64,000 nt of DNA from JAHEJB01 sp041748175. Lineage in GTDB: Bacteria > Bacteroidota > Rhodothermia > Rhodothermales > Rubricoccaceae. The position numbers and the translations under genes are program-made. How positions within the stretch are numbered: the first letter of the stretch is position 1; every line of letters starts with the position of its first letter. The stretch is taken from contig JBGTDU010000083.1 in the NCBI GenBank assembly GCA_041748175.1, positions 1 to 64,000 on the forward strand. The letters are read 5' to 3'. The notes under the pieces were generated by a model. That model was not told the DNA's origin. It saw only the letters and a program-made list of their open reading frames with translations, and did not search any database. Positions 1 to 9,777 of the stretch are shown in pieces.

Positions 1-143
1 TGGGCCAGTGCGTGATACACCCGGTCCAGTCCAGTCCCAGCCTGCTCAGGAAACCAGGTCATACCAATCTGAAAAACGCGGAGCTCGTGCTGCCTGGGTG
101 CGGGCCGACCGCGTAAGCCATCGTCTTGAGCGCTTTTATTCAT
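1..143 (-). CDS. Glycosyltransferase family 4, N-terminal fragment (cut by window edge)
   Basis: The frame opens at an ATG (141-143) and runs off the left edge, leaving the first 47 codons. After about 20 polar residues it reads LRVFQIGMTWFPEQAGTGLD, the N-terminal beta strand and Gly-containing acceptor loop typical of GT-B glycosyltransferases of family GT4. The start overlaps the stop of the upstream asparagine synthetase-like gene by 4 bases (ATGA), so the two are translationally coupled and both belong to the polysaccharide locus. The donor and acceptor sugar cannot be told from this piece. Confidence 0.75.
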   Translation of the reverse strand, partial: MNKSAQDDGLRGRPAPRQHELRVFQIGMTWFPEQAGTGLDRVYHALA

Positions 144-2047
144 AGCGACGCTTCCAGCGAATCTGTTCGGCTGAGCGAACGATCGAGGCTAAGGCGGGCC
201 CAGATTTCAAGGACGAAAAGCGTCCAGAGTTGCTCTCCCCATTCGCCTTTCCCCGACTGATGTTCTTCGAGCATGGAACGGACGAACGCGGGTTCAAGCC
301 ACCCTCGGCCGAGAAAGTCGTCGCTCAGAAGCAAGCTTTGGGCGGCCCGCGCCAGGTCGCCACGAAGCCAATCACCCACGGGCATCACAAACCCCCTTTT
401 TCGCCGGTACAAAACTTCGCGCGGGACGTATCGTTCGGCCAGGCGTTTCAGCAGGTACTTCGTGGTGAAACCTCGAAGCTTGAGGGAAGCGGGGATGCGG
501 GCTGCATACTCGATCAAGTCCTTGTCCAACAACGGCGATCTGGCTTCGACCGAATGCGCCATGGTAGACACGTCCATTTTGGCCAGGAGTTGGTCGGGAA
601 GGTAGGTAGTGAGATCGCCATACAGGGCGCGATCTACGTCGTCGGCACCATGCGCTTGTCTCCAGATCGCTCGATATAGATCATCGGGATTCCGTTCTCC
701 GACGGCTTCCGCCAGAGCCGGAGCGTACGCCGTAACCCGGTGCGACCGAAAGGCCCGGTTGTAGATGAAGGCATCCTCTGCCGAGCCAGACCCTGCTGAA
801 GCCAACATGCGAATGTGCCTGGAAATTCCTGTGTGCCCGTTCACATCACCCAAACCCTTGTTGACTAGGCGCCGGACTGGACCAGGTAGCATCCGTCGGT
901 AAAGTGCGGATGCCCTGGCCACGACGGGTCGGGCATATCCACCGAACACCTCATCGCCGCCATCGCCGTTCAGGACTACGGTGACATGCTCCTTAGCCGC
1001 CGCGGCGACATAGTACGTTGGAACAATCGAGACGTCGGCAACCGGTTGACCGTACTGCCAGATAATCTCGGGCAGATCCTTCATTGCATTCGGCCGAAGA
1101 ATGTGTTCGTGCAGGCGAGCGCCACAGTGGGCGGCCACCGTCCTGGCATACGGTCTCTCGTCGTATTCCGGGTCTTCAAATCCCATCACGACGGCCTCGA
1201 CAGGGCTCGAAAGCTCCTTCGACATGACCGATACTACGAGACTGGAATCAACCCCTCCAGACAGAAACGCGCCGAGCGGAACGTCACTCATTAGGCGCTT
1301 GCGAACCGCAGCGTGCACCAGTTCGTCCAGGTCGTCCAATACCTCTTCTTCCGACCGGTCGATCTTAGGAGCAAATTCGATATCCCAATATCGGGTGATT
1401 TCGATGTGCCGCGAAGCCAGATCGTAAACGAGTGCATGCGCCGGTTCCAATTGACGCAACCCGTCGAACATGGTTAGCGGTGCCGGGACGGCCTGGTAGG
1501 TTAGATAGGCGTCCAGGGCGGCCGGGTCGACGGAATCCGTTTGTTCGAGAACTCGGAGTGCATTCAGTGTGGAGGCGAAACTGAATCCATCGGAGTGATG
1601 CGCATAGAAGAAGGGCTTCAACCCGAGCCTATCGCGCGCGGCGAACAGTCGTTGCAAGCGAGCATCCCATATCGCAAAGGAGAACATGCCATCTATGCGC
1701 TGGAGCAGCTCGTCCCACCCCCACTCGACGTATCCTTTTAGCAAGACCTCCGAGTCTGTTGAGGTGTGAAATGCGTGACGTCTCGCGAGCTCCTGCTTTA
1801 GCTGGAGGTAGTTATAAATTTCTCCATTGAAGACGAGCATGACGCGCCCGTCTTCTGTGGTCATGGGTTGATTGCCTTCGGCCGACAGATCCAAAATGGC
1901 CAGTCTCCGAAATCCGAAACCGCATGGGCCATCAACCGACAACCCTTCGTCGTCGGGCCCCCGATGCCTCATCAAATCCCGCGCGTCGGCCAGTCGTCGC
2001 TCCTCGACAGGCTCGCTGGTTCGAATCGAACCGATTATCCCGCACAT
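140..2047 (-). CDS. asnB: AsnB-type glutamine-dependent asparagine synthetase / amidotransferase
   Basis: At 635 aa this has the full two-domain length of class B asparagine synthetases. The N-terminal Ntn amidohydrolase domain starts MCGIIGS, so Cys2 is available as the glutaminase nucleophile, and RHRGPDDEG (28-36) and FNGEIYNY (73-80) are glutamine-site motifs. The synthetase domain has the PPi-loop SGGVDS (263-268). It lies in a polysaccharide locus, head of the last gene pair, coupled by an ATGA overlap to a glycosyltransferase. In such loci AsnB paralogues are thought to amidate sugar acids or precursors (for example WbpS-type proteins), so that role is an inference; housekeeping asparagine synthesis is the alternative. 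No clear Shine-Dalgarno precedes the ATG. Confidence 0.88.
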   Translation of the reverse strand: MCGIIGSIRTSEPVEERRLADARDLMRHRGPDDEGLSVDGPCGFGFRRLAILDLSAEGNQPMTTEDGRVMLVFNGEIYNYLQLKQELARRHAFHTSTDSEVLLKGYVEWGWDELLQRIDGMFSFAIWDARLQRLFAARDRLGLKPFFYAHHSDGFSFASTLNALRVLEQTDSVDPAALDAYLTYQAVPAPLTMFDGLRQLEPAHALVYDLASRHIEITRYWDIEFAPKIDRSEEEVLDDLDELVHAAVRKRLMSDVPLGAFLSGGVDSSLVVSVMSKELSSPVEAVVMGFEDPEYDERPYARTVAAHCGARLHEHILRPNAMKDLPEIIWQYGQPVADVSIVPTYYVAAAAKEHVTVVLNGDGGDEVFGGYARPVVARASALYRRMLPGPVRRLVNKGLGDVNGHTGISRHIRMLASAGSGSAEDAFIYNRAFRSHRVTAYAPALAEAVGERNPDDLYRAIWRQAHGADDVDRALYGDLTTYLPDQLLAKMDVSTMAHSVEARSPLLDKDLIEYAARIPASLKLRGFTTKYLLKRLAERYVPREVLYRRKRGFVMPVGDWLRGDLARAAQSLLLSDDFLGRGWLEPAFVRSMLEEHQSGKGEWGEQLWTLFVLEIWARLSLDRSLSRTDSLEASL

Positions 2048-2514
2048 AGCTTAGATGTATCAAAAGGCTTTAATTGAAGGTCGTTACAAAAGGAATGAAT
2101 TACTTGGTGATCGCGTTTTGGTCGGAGGGTTTCTTGCTGAGCGTCGAGCGCGCAATCTGCTTCATTCAAGTTCGTCGACGTTACGGCCGGTGCCACCGAC
2201 GATTTAACCATCTGCTCTCCGTATGCGGGATCTCCTTCGTCCACCGAGGCCATCTAGAGGTACGCCTACGACGGAGCGCAGCCGATCAGCGGCTCCTCAT
2301 TTTTCTCTGCACGTCACCCGCCCGTCTGCGTAGCTCGATTCGGTCGGCGCTTACGCCAACAGAATGGTAGCACCGACGCCATTTTTTCCCCTACCTGTAC
2401 CGCCAAGCTCCATATCTCGTTCTGCCTTGAGGCCTATCCTGACGGCTGAGACAATCACTCTGCTTGCGCCCTTACCGGAGACGACTCCTTTCGTAGACCA
2501 CAATTTGTCTGGTA
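2048..2514. other. Divergent intergenic region, 467 bp
   Basis: This stretch separates the leftward asnB-like gene from the rightward methyltransferase gene and must hold promoters for both if each has its own. I see no convincing ORF, no hairpin followed by a T-tract and no clear -35/-10 or TAnnTTTG pair. A short pyrimidine-rich run lies near 2379-2388. Confidence 0.5.
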
Positions 2515-3264
2515 ATGAATTCTTTTACCGATCGTATCAGTCGCCTGGGCGGAGACCGCACCCCGTTTATCGCAGAGGCCTTCGACGAACCCGTCGGACG
2601 CATCCTGGACGTGGGTTGCTCTTATGGCTGGGCATTGAATGCGTTGGTGGGTAAGGCCGACGACCTCGTTGGCGTAGACATGGACAAGGATGCGCTGAGA
2701 CAAGCTCGTGCCTCTTACCCTCACATTACGTTCGTTCACCAGGACGCCAGCACTCTTCCCTTCGAGGATGCCACATTCGATGGGGTGATCCTCTCTGAGG
2801 TCATTGAACACGTCGGCGACGAGAACAAGCAGTTTGTGATCGACGAGGTACACCGGGTACTGAAACCAGGCGGGCTCTTCATTTTTACCGCTCCCTACGC
2901 GGGCCTCCTGGCTTGGGCCGACCCGATGGACTTCAAGCGGCGGTTCCCACGGCTCTACAGGCGTTACATGCGAAGCAGTGGCTATCAGCCAAGCACAGCT
3001 GTAGAGATCGGCCACAAGCACGTTTCGACCAATGAAGTAGAACAGCTACTCTGCGGACGATTCTTCTTCGAACAGGTTCGGTTCTGCGGGTTCTTCATGC
3101 CTTTCATTTCGTGGGTTCTGGCGATCGATCAGCGTCTAGGCCTCTTCCCAACACGGTGGCATAACGCAATCGGTCGCCTGCGCGCATGGGAAAGTGGGGT
3201 GTCCTACGGCCGCCTGCTGTCATTCAACATCCGCATCGTTGCCCGAAAACTTCCGGCGACGTAG
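2515..3264 (+). CDS. Class I SAM-dependent methyltransferase
   Basis: 249 aa, the only convincing large plus-strand gene. Motif I is ILDVGCSYGWAL (30-41), which binds the methionine part of SAM, and the acidic ribose-binding residue follows in VGVDMD (Asp55). VILSEVIEHV is motif post-II of the Methyltransf_11/25 type. The last 70 residues are hydrophobic and aromatic-rich, as in methyltransferases acting on lipid-linked or sugar substrates, but the substrate is unknown. It is transcribed opposite to the surrounding polysaccharide genes and flanked by gaps on both sides, so it is a single-gene unit, possibly a later arrival. O-methylation of a sugar in the nearby polysaccharide is a context-based guess. 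Confidence 0.85.
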   Translation: MNSFTDRISRLGGDRTPFIAEAFDEPVGRILDVGCSYGWALNALVGKADDLVGVDMDKDALRQARASYPHITFVHQDASTLPFEDATFDGVILSEVIEHVGDENKQFVIDEVHRVLKPGGLFIFTAPYAGLLAWADPMDFKRRFPRLYRRYMRSSGYQPSTAVEIGHKHVSTNEVEQLLCGRFFFEQVRFCGFFMPFISWVLAIDQRLGLFPTRWHNAIGRLRAWESGVSYGRLLSFNIRIVARKLPAT

Positions 3265-3601
3265 GCTGCATCTTTGACTTCAAAAAAATCAGATTCGCAG
3301 CCCGATCGACCCGATCCGGCTGTGACGCCTTGGCCATTCCATTCAATATGGCGACACGAATGTCGAATTGGCCTATGTCCGAGCGTCTGTTCTACCAGTT
3401 GTCGAGCGATTTGGATAGGTCCGATGTATCGCCCTGTCTAGTCACGTAGATGTGCGCGTTGATTGGGATTGATGAGCGAACGACAGCCTCTGCGTTCGAC
3501 CCGATGAAATTCGGCAACAGTTGCGCTTGCTTCTTCTACCATCCTCTATTTCCGTCCGCTACGTAGCCGCCGGACCGCGCCTGATATTTTGAGCCACCAG
3601 A
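3265..3601. other. Convergent intergenic region, 337 bp
   Basis: Lies between the 3' ends of the plus-strand methyltransferase gene and the minus-strand glycosyltransferase gene. An imperfect hairpin (arms 3554-3558 and 3571-3575) is present but lacks a T-tract on either strand. No ORF with family resemblance was seen. Base composition is a little AT-richer than the flanking genes. Confidence 0.45.
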
Positions 3602-4750
3602 CTATACGTGGCTCTTTTCCGCTGAGTGTGCGGTCGTCACACACCGATGAAAGAGATCGAGATACTGAGCCGCCATCCGCTCCCAGCTGTGGGCCTCGGC
3701 GATGGCGCGAGCAGCTTTTCCCATCTTCTCCCGTTCGCGGATGTCGAACGCAAGCGTTTGAAGGGCATGCCGAAGGGTTGGCCGGTCATCCGGCCCGGCC
3801 ATCACGAACCCAGCGCCCTGTTCGACAAGATTAGCCGTTCCCACCGTTCGTGCCGTAATGGCGGGTAAACCGGAGGCGAGAGCTTCCAACAAAACGAGAG
3901 GACACGAGTCCCGACGCGAGGCAAGTACGAAGAAGTTCGCCGCACGCATGAGCTCAGCGATATCACTGCGGAAGCCGAGAAAATGAACCCTGTCATTTAG
4001 GCCTAAGCGATCCGCAAGGGCAGGATACAAGCTATGCGCGTCGGCACCTGCTACTGCGAGATGAACACCAGGCACTTCAACGAGCTCCTTCAGCACGGTG
4101 TCGAGGTTTTTGATCGGAGAGCGGAGATCGCCTACGAACAGACCAAGTGGGACACCCGCCGGTAGTCCAAGATCCCCCCGGTCTACCAATCTCGGCGCAT
4201 ATTCCTCCGTGTCTACGCCATTGACGATCACCTGAATCTTGTGGGGTGGAACGCCGATTTCTACGAGTTCGTCCTTGACCATATCCGAGACAGCGACGAC
4301 CACTCCGGCCTGAGCAAACGCGGCACGTTCCCACCGTGCGTTGAATATCGAGTATATGCGCTGATAGGCCCCGTTGAGTCCTGGCCGAACCCGCGAGGCG
4401 TGGAAGGGTGAGCGGAGCCACGTCCCATGAACAAAGTGCGCTGCGTTCACGGAGTGCGGCCGCCCCGTAACCACGCCACAGGCAAGAATGGCATCGTACC
4501 TATCCCGGTTGCGGTCGAGAAGCCGATCCACACGACGAGCAAACTCCCAGACTTTGAAAAGGTGCGCTCGCTGGGCCCAAGGCTTCACGCGTACCCACGT
4601 GGCACCCGCTTCGATCAGGTCCGGCGCGACGTTGTCTGCGATGAGTTCGACGCCGGCCCCCTGCCTGAGTAGGGCCCGAGTAAGCTCGTAGTTGACGCGA
4701 CCCTGGCCATCGCCTCTGAACACATTGTGGCTGATGATCGCGATTCGCAA
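3602..4750 (-). CDS. Glycosyltransferase family 4
   Basis: 382 aa, GT-B fold. It begins MRIAIISHNVFRGDGQGRV, the usual GT4 first strand plus Gly-loop; the initiator codon is TTG (4748-4750), placed 4 bases after the stop of the upstream gene, and no in-frame ATG would keep the first strand. The C-terminal domain has DLRSPIKNLDTVL and the acidic patch DSCPLVLLEALASG, corresponding to the EX7E nucleotide-sugar motif with Asp in the first place. It transfers a sugar from a nucleotide donor to the growing lipid-linked oligosaccharide on the cytoplasmic face. It is the 3'-most gene of the leftward glycosyltransferase string before the methyltransferase. Confidence 0.87.
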   Translation of the reverse strand: MRIAIISHNVFRGDGQGRVNYELTRALLRQGAGVELIADNVAPDLIEAGATWVRVKPWAQRAHLFKVWEFARRVDRLLDRNRDRYDAILACGVVTGRPHSVNAAHFVHGTWLRSPFHASRVRPGLNGAYQRIYSIFNARWERAAFAQAGVVVAVSDMVKDELVEIGVPPHKIQVIVNGVDTEEYAPRLVDRGDLGLPAGVPLGLFVGDLRSPIKNLDTVLKELVEVPGVHLAVAGADAHSLYPALADRLGLNDRVHFLGFRSDIAELMRAANFFVLASRRDSCPLVLLEALASGLPAITARTVGTANLVEQGAGFVMAGPDDRPTLRHALQTLAFDIREREKMGKAARAIAEAHSWERMAAQYLDLFHRCVTTAHSAEKSHV

Positions 4751-4754
4751 GGTG

Positions 4755-5924
4755 CTAGGGATTCACGGAAGCGAGAACGCGATCGCACACCGTCTGAACT
4801 CGTTCCGCCAGCAGGTCGTACTCGAAGTGTTCGTGGGCCAGGTGTACCAACTTTCCCTCCATGGCGAGAAGCTCGGGATGGTCGACGAGATGCGCGATGC
4901 GAACCTCTAAGCGCTCGGTGTATCGATCGTCATCCGTGCCGTCAAAATCGATCAAATGTTCGTCCGAAAGTATGTGAGAGGCTTCGCCGACTTGGGTGGC
5001 GAGGACGAACCGACCACACGCAAGATAAAGAGGGAGTTTCCCTGTCGTACGCACCTGCCCGACGGTATCGTTCGTCTGCTTTGACAGAGCAATGTCCATT
5101 GCGCAAAGATAGTCAGGCAGGTCTCCGTATGGAATCGGACCTACGCAGACCACTCGGTCTTCGACACCGAGTGACAGTGCTTTCGCGCGCACGCGTTCGA
5201 CGCCATCGCCGCCTCCAACAAGGAGCGCTTTGACGGGCAGATCACGCAAACGGTAGACGACGTCCGGCAACTCCCAGCCATAACAGGTTTGCCTGCGTTC
5301 GTTCCATACCGAGGACCCGAGCGTCCCAATTACGATCGCCTCATCAAGCCCTAGCTCCCGACGAAGCTCTGGCACGGAATGCGGATAGAATTGGCTGGAA
5401 TCGACCCCATCCGGGATAACGGTAATATCGTCAACGCCTTGTGCAGCGAGAAGCGGCCTGTGATTCCTCCCCCGTACAACCAACGCATCAGCGTGGCTGA
5501 ACGCCGTGGTCTCCAACCACTGCGTCAGACGGATACCTGATGCGCTCCGGCCGATAGCTCGTGCTAGCTCGGTAACCGCATCGCCCGTATCTACCACGAT
5601 TCGAACGCCCGATAGCTTCTTGTAGAGGAGGGCGGCAAGCACACCGGCTGCGGCCAAATCGAAGACATACACAAGGTCGGGTCGCTGTTCGTTGAGCCAC
5701 CTAAGAAAACGCTGTGTTGCGGCCACTTTCCCGCCCTGCCGATATGCGATCCGCACGTCATAGGTCGACATCCGCTCTCCGAAGCTACGCGCGCGCACCG
5801 CCATGGCCCCATCCGCGCCCCCGTTAACCAGAAAGGCAACCACCAGCCGCGGAGTGCCCACGTACGAGGAGTCTGCCTTCTCTCCCTTGGCACGAGAGGT
5901 AATTGCTCTGGATCTCACATTCAT
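4755..5924 (-). CDS. Glycosyltransferase family 4-like (divergent)
   Basis: 389 aa with a GT-B layout. After a polar N-terminal 25 residues comes PRLVVAFLVNGGADGAMAVR, an acceptor-side loop. The middle holds VIPDGVDSSQFYP, the standard GT4 interdomain linker motif, and IGTLGSSVWNERR. The C-terminal donor region lacks a clean EX7E motif and instead reads RTTGKLPLYLACGRFVLAT, as seen in divergent GT4-like enzymes. Its ATG overlaps the stop of the exostosin-like gene by 4 bases. Sugar specificity is not readable. Confidence in the glycosyltransferase call is high; in the family number, moderate. Confidence 0.8.
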   Translation of the reverse strand: MNVRSRAITSRAKGEKADSSYVGTPRLVVAFLVNGGADGAMAVRARSFGERMSTYDVRIAYRQGGKVAATQRFLRWLNEQRPDLVYVFDLAAAGVLAALLYKKLSGVRIVVDTGDAVTELARAIGRSASGIRLTQWLETTAFSHADALVVRGRNHRPLLAAQGVDDITVIPDGVDSSQFYPHSVPELRRELGLDEAIVIGTLGSSVWNERRQTCYGWELPDVVYRLRDLPVKALLVGGGDGVERVRAKALSLGVEDRVVCVGPIPYGDLPDYLCAMDIALSKQTNDTVGQVRTTGKLPLYLACGRFVLATQVGEASHILSDEHLIDFDGTDDDRYTERLEVRIAHLVDHPELLAMEGKLVHLAHEHFEYDLLAERVQTVCDRVLASVNP

Positions 5925-7069
5925 TTCGGATCAGAATTTCGCTGAGCCACTATTCTTTTCCGGCTAGACGTTTCATCAATAGAAACGGTTGAATCCCGAG
6001 AAAGCAGCCGCTCCACCCTTTCCGCCATATAGGATCCAACGGCTTCTTCAGAGCACTGATTCTCCCACCAATCTAATGCGTCCAGGTGCAAACGATGCAT
6101 CCGGTCAGTGTCCGAGAGCAGGTCTTGTGCGACTTCCGGGAGACGACTCCAGTCGCTGATCTCCACAACCGGCGCTCCCTCATAGAACCACCGCTTTGGT
6201 TGCGGCTCTGCCAACACAACACATCCAAATCGAAGCCCCTCGAAGTACCTATACGTTTCTGCCGACGTCCCTCGTGGAGCAAGGCAGAGCCGGGTGTCCA
6301 TCAGAACCTCGGAGTACACGTCTTGAGAGAGGATTGCGTCGTGTTCGCCCGTGCCATAGTGGAGATCGTTGAGCGTGAACGAGGCTGTGGTGCTAACGCA
6401 CATATGCCAGTCGTTGTGCTTGGCTTTTATATGCTCCAGGCTCCTCAGCATGGATTCTCGCGCGATGGTCTTCGGATTCTTCAGCCAATGCTGGGGCGAC
6501 CACGAGGAAGAGCTGCCATGATCGATACTCCCTGCAAAAAAGAGGTCCGTCTCGCGATCCTCAATAGGCCTGACCGGCAGGGCCCGTTGATTTCCGTATC
6601 CGAGAGGGACCGGATAGACAGGCGGTAACGGCCTAGGTCCCTTGACGAAGCGCCTGATCCCAGCAACAGTCCGCCTCATCGCGCCAGGAATACAGTGGGC
6701 GCATGTCCGGAGATACTTCAGGGCAAGTGTAGATTTCAACGGCCATGGAGGCGTGAAGAAGTTCCCGCCCAGACTGGGACTTGTGCCGTAGACTTTAAAG
6801 GTGGCGAGTACGTCGGAGGCATAATTGGGGTAACGCGCCCACTCGTCTCCCATTACGACCGCCACAACATCGTTCCCGTAGGAAGGCAGTTCATCGAGCT
6901 TCCAAGTGAGATAGATAGTGAGGCCCCGTTGCCCAATCAAATGCTCCATGACGCGGAGTACCTCTCGGAAATAGGCTGGTGCATTTCGCTCACCATCGTC
7001 CCAGAGATCCCATGTGCGAGGCTCATCCTCGTAGCTCAAACAAATATGGTAACGGTTTGGCTCAGCCAT
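5921..7069 (-). CDS. Exostosin-like (GT47-type) glycosyltransferase
   Basis: 382 aa, starting at an ATG. The C-terminal third contains RLCLAPRGTSAETYRYFEGL followed by GCVVLAEP, which matches the C-terminal donor-binding block of exostosin-family transferases (a Pro-Arg-Gly stretch, then a Glu/Arg-rich helix and a hydrophobic strand). The N-terminal part, with NYASDVLATFKVYG and PLGYGNQ, fits the first Rossmann domain of bacterial exostosin-like proteins. No signal peptide or membrane segment is present, so it acts in the cytoplasm. It overlaps the downstream glycosyltransferase by 4 bases and follows another by 18 bases. Family assignment rests on that C-terminal block alone. Confidence 0.68.
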   Translation of the reverse strand: MAEPNRYHICLSYEDEPRTWDLWDDGERNAPAYFREVLRVMEHLIGQRGLTIYLTWKLDELPSYGNDVVAVVMGDEWARYPNYASDVLATFKVYGTSPSLGGNFFTPPWPLKSTLALKYLRTCAHCIPGAMRRTVAGIRRFVKGPRPLPPVYPVPLGYGNQRALPVRPIEDRETDLFFAGSIDHGSSSSWSPQHWLKNPKTIARESMLRSLEHIKAKHNDWHMCVSTTASFTLNDLHYGTGEHDAILSQDVYSEVLMDTRLCLAPRGTSAETYRYFEGLRFGCVVLAEPQPKRWFYEGAPVVEISDWSRLPEVAQDLLSDTDRMHRLHLDALDWWENQCSEEAVGSYMAERVERLLSRDSTVSIDETSSRKRIVAQRNSDPK

Positions 7070-7087
7070 AGCGTAGTCAGGGCGAAA

Positions 7088-8218
7088 TCAGGCCGTCGCA
7101 GTGTCGGTGCGCACGATCTTCGCCATGGTAGCGGCTACATCATCGGCGAGACGATCGGCGCTGAAATAGGCAGCGCGGCGACGAGCTTCCGCACCCAGAA
7201 GAGTCCGCTGGGCAGGATCGGCGAGAAGGTCTGAGATGGCAGCCGCCAACTCGTTGGCGTCGCCCGGCATCGCCAGGCGCCCACACACACCATCTTCGAC
7301 GAACTCCATCGGGCCTCCTGTTCTTGCGGCGACTACAGGTTTTCCAAGCGCCATCCCCTCGATAATCACGGTCCCGGTTGGCTCGTCAAATGATGCATGT
7401 ACGAGCACATCGGCGGCTTGCATCCACATCGGAACATTACGTTGGAGGCCAACGAAGCGGACTGCGTCCCCCAAGCCCAGTGCTTCTGATTGCGCTCGAA
7501 GTTCCTCCGGATAATTTGGCTCTGCCCAGTGGTCGCCCCCGACAACGAAAAACTGCGCCTCAGCATGGGATTTGCGCACTAGGGCAGCGGCCTCGACAAA
7601 AACGTGTACCCCCTTCCAGCGCTGCAAACGGGCGACCATCACGACGACCGGCTTTCCCTCGGGCAATTCGAGTTGCTGCCGGGCTGCCTCGGGACTTGGA
7701 AGGCGTTCTGGGTCGAATTCGTCCAGGTCCACCGCGATGTACGCGACTTGCGTTTCCCGATGTGGCCACATTCTCCGCTGAGCTTGCTCCGCGGTCCGTC
7801 CGCAGCAAAGCACTACATCTGCATGCAGACCCGTGATCAAACGGTCCATCCAATACCCGTCCGGTAGGCTGTGCACATACCACGACGTTGGAATATCCAG
7901 TCGCCGTGCGGCAGGCCCTGCATAGAGATGGCCTTTGGCAGCCCACGAAAGAACAGCTTTGGCATCCACCTCCTGGATCCAACGCCGGATCGCGCGCACC
8001 GTTTTTATGTAGCGGAGTGGATTGCGAAGCCGACCGGAGGGGAATACGTCCGCCCGGTAACCCATTGCCTGGACCTGCTCAACGAGCGGTCCGTCCTCCA
8101 GGAATGCAATCGCATACTCGGCTCTTGGGTTAGCCTGGTTCGCTCGTAGGAGATTGAGCAGCATGCGCTCAACGCCACCTCGGAGTTCCCCCAGCGGCAT
8201 GACGATTCCTACTTGCAC
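7088..8218 (-). CDS. Glycosyltransferase family 4
   Basis: 376 aa, GTG start (8216-8218) reading MQVGIVMPLGELRGGVERML, a textbook GT4 N-terminus with the GG acceptor loop. The donor domain has VVMVARLQRWKGVHVFVEAA, the RxxxxKG phosphate-binding motif, and EPTGTVIIEGMALGKPVVA, where the two Glu flank seven residues (EX7E). It therefore looks catalytically complete and retaining. It belongs to the same leftward string, 18 bases upstream of the exostosin-like gene and 92 bases downstream of the polymerase/ligase gene. Confidence 0.9.
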   Translation of the reverse strand: MQVGIVMPLGELRGGVERMLLNLLRANQANPRAEYAIAFLEDGPLVEQVQAMGYRADVFPSGRLRNPLRYIKTVRAIRRWIQEVDAKAVLSWAAKGHLYAGPAARRLDIPTSWYVHSLPDGYWMDRLITGLHADVVLCCGRTAEQAQRRMWPHRETQVAYIAVDLDEFDPERLPSPEAARQQLELPEGKPVVVMVARLQRWKGVHVFVEAAALVRKSHAEAQFFVVGGDHWAEPNYPEELRAQSEALGLGDAVRFVGLQRNVPMWMQAADVLVHASFDEPTGTVIIEGMALGKPVVAARTGGPMEFVEDGVCGRLAMPGDANELAAAISDLLADPAQRTLLGAEARRRAAYFSADRLADDVAATMAKIVRTDTATA

Positions 8219-8310
8219 GTTGAGTTCGGGGCTAGCATGGAGGAGGGAACGAATCGAACCGCTACTGTGGCAGATCTAACGATAATGCAGGCGGCCGGGC
8301 AGGTGGCCTT

Positions 8311-9777
8311 TCAGCCATCTTTGTATGCCAACAGGTCCCCCGATTCTTCTGAGACCCGCAAGCTGTCCCGGTACAGCCGGTCCAAGGCTCCGATACAGAA
8401 CCAGAGGATAGCGCTTACAGCGTACAGCCCTCCTCCAAGCCAGAGAGAGAAGTTCACTCCCAATATGCCAATGAAGGCGAGGGCTAGCACGCTCCGCGTC
8501 CGAAGCCAATACCGTATCGCCGTCAACACGATCATCACTATCATAACGTGGTACAAGACACCGCCTACGAGACCAGTCGTCACCATAACATCCCCAATGT
8601 CGGTTTCGGTTGGGCGAAACGTGTTCCCAAACTTCATCGCGGCACTTGATGATGCGCCGAGCCCATATCCTAGAGGGTTGGTTATGACTGATTCGTACCC
8701 GTGCAGCAACAGGGACGTGTGCACGTTGAGAGTCCCCCCCTCGCTGACACCTTCGTCCAGCAACAAGGCTTGTCGGTCCAGTTTATTTTGAGCCGCCTCA
8801 TTGAGGCCGAGATTACCCACGTTGGACATACTCCACGCGAAGCCGACCACGCATACAACGAGCGCGAGCAAACCACGCGGCACCCAGGTCCTTTTGTCCT
8901 TTCCCATTAACGCCCATAGCACCACGGCCAACCCAAGTATTTTTACGAGTGGACCACGGCTTCCGGTGAGCATCACCGCATACAATAGAGGAAGCAGCAG
9001 GAAAATCGTAGCACGGTTGCGAAATAATAAGGCGGCCCAAAGCGCGATGCCCACCGTCACCAGGTAGGCACCGTGCTCCGTACCAGAGGCGAAGAATGAG
9101 ATCGGGGCCAAGCCTGTGTCGAGGGTACCCAGCGCCTGGTACCCAGCAATATTGTACCAAGTCATCTGGTACGGAAAGTAGCCGTAGATTACCTGGATAA
9201 AGCCCACGATTATCGCCGCACATGCGAATGGCGTAAGCAACTTAAACAAAAAAGTTCGCATCAAGGCCTCGGTGGCAAACGTCCGTCCTACCCAGAACCA
9301 CAACAACGGCGCAAGAATGAAAATGCCACCCGCTACTCCGACAATCAGCCCACCCTGCATAGGGTTGAACATCTGCACGACCATGACGACCATCAGTCCA
9401 AGTGTCCAGCGCGAAAGCGCGGTATCTGTCTTGATCTGACCAGTACCAACAGCATAAAGGCAGAGCGCAGCCGCGAATGCAACACCCAGCAACAGCAAGG
9501 GGTCGACACCGGACCACCCCACCAAGGGAATTAGCGCCCGCCTGATGTCCCCCAGTAAGATGAGGTATACCATCCCCGCAATGATACTGCTGCGGACATC
9601 TACAGTAGCCCAGGCGATCAGTGGAAAGGCAATAGCCAACGAGACCACGATGCGGCCGTTGCCCGAGATGGCCACCATGACCAAGATTGGAAGCACGACA
9701 AGACCGGCCACAAAAAACCCAACGGTGCGCCAATTCACGCGTCGTTTCCACCAACTATTAGAAATTGCAACGTTCAC
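8311..9777 (-). CDS. O-antigen polymerase/ligase-like membrane protein (Wzy/WaaL superfamily)
   Basis: 488 aa, very hydrophobic, with roughly a dozen predicted membrane segments starting at residue 18. A long non-cytoplasmic loop (about 205-245) contains QMTWYNIAGYQALG and ISFFASGTEHG, and the motif LTGSRGPLVKIL in the C-terminal half is the short Gly-Ser-Arg-Gly signature of the O-antigen ligase/polymerase domain. The start is GTG and overlaps the upstream stop by 4 bases (GTGA). In this locus it most likely polymerises lipid-linked repeat units in the periplasm, since an export/chain-length system is also present; ligase activity onto a lipid acceptor cannot be excluded from sequence. Confidence 0.82.
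   Translation of the reverse strand: MNVAISNSWWKRRVNWRTVGFFVAGLVVLPILVMVAISGNGRIVVSLAIAFPLIAWATVDVRSSIIAGMVYLILLGDIRRALIPLVGWSGVDPLLLLGVAFAAALCLYAVGTGQIKTDTALSRWTLGLMVVMVVQMFNPMQGGLIVGVAGGIFILAPLLWFWVGRTFATEALMRTFLFKLLTPFACAAIIVGFIQVIYGYFPYQMTWYNIAGYQALGTLDTGLAPISFFASGTEHGAYLVTVGIALWAALLFRNRATIFLLLPLLYAVMLTGSRGPLVKILGLAVVLWALMGKDKRTWVPRGLLALVVCVVGFAWSMSNVGNLGLNEAAQNKLDRQALLLDEGVSEGGTLNVHTSLLLHGYESVITNPLGYGLGASSSAAMKFGNTFRPTETDIGDVMVTTGLVGGVLYHVMIVMIVLTAIRYWLRTRSVLALAFIGILGVNFSLWLGGGLYAVSAILWFCIGALDRLYRDSLRVSEESGDLLAYKDG

Noticed and set aside
2379..2514. Promoter of the TAnnTTTG type for the methyltransferase gene
   Set aside because: Only partial matches such as AATTTG near 2501 with no upstream partner.
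3554..3575. Possible terminator hairpin after the GT4 gene at 3602
   Set aside because: Only 5 base pairs, interrupted, with no T-tract on either strand.
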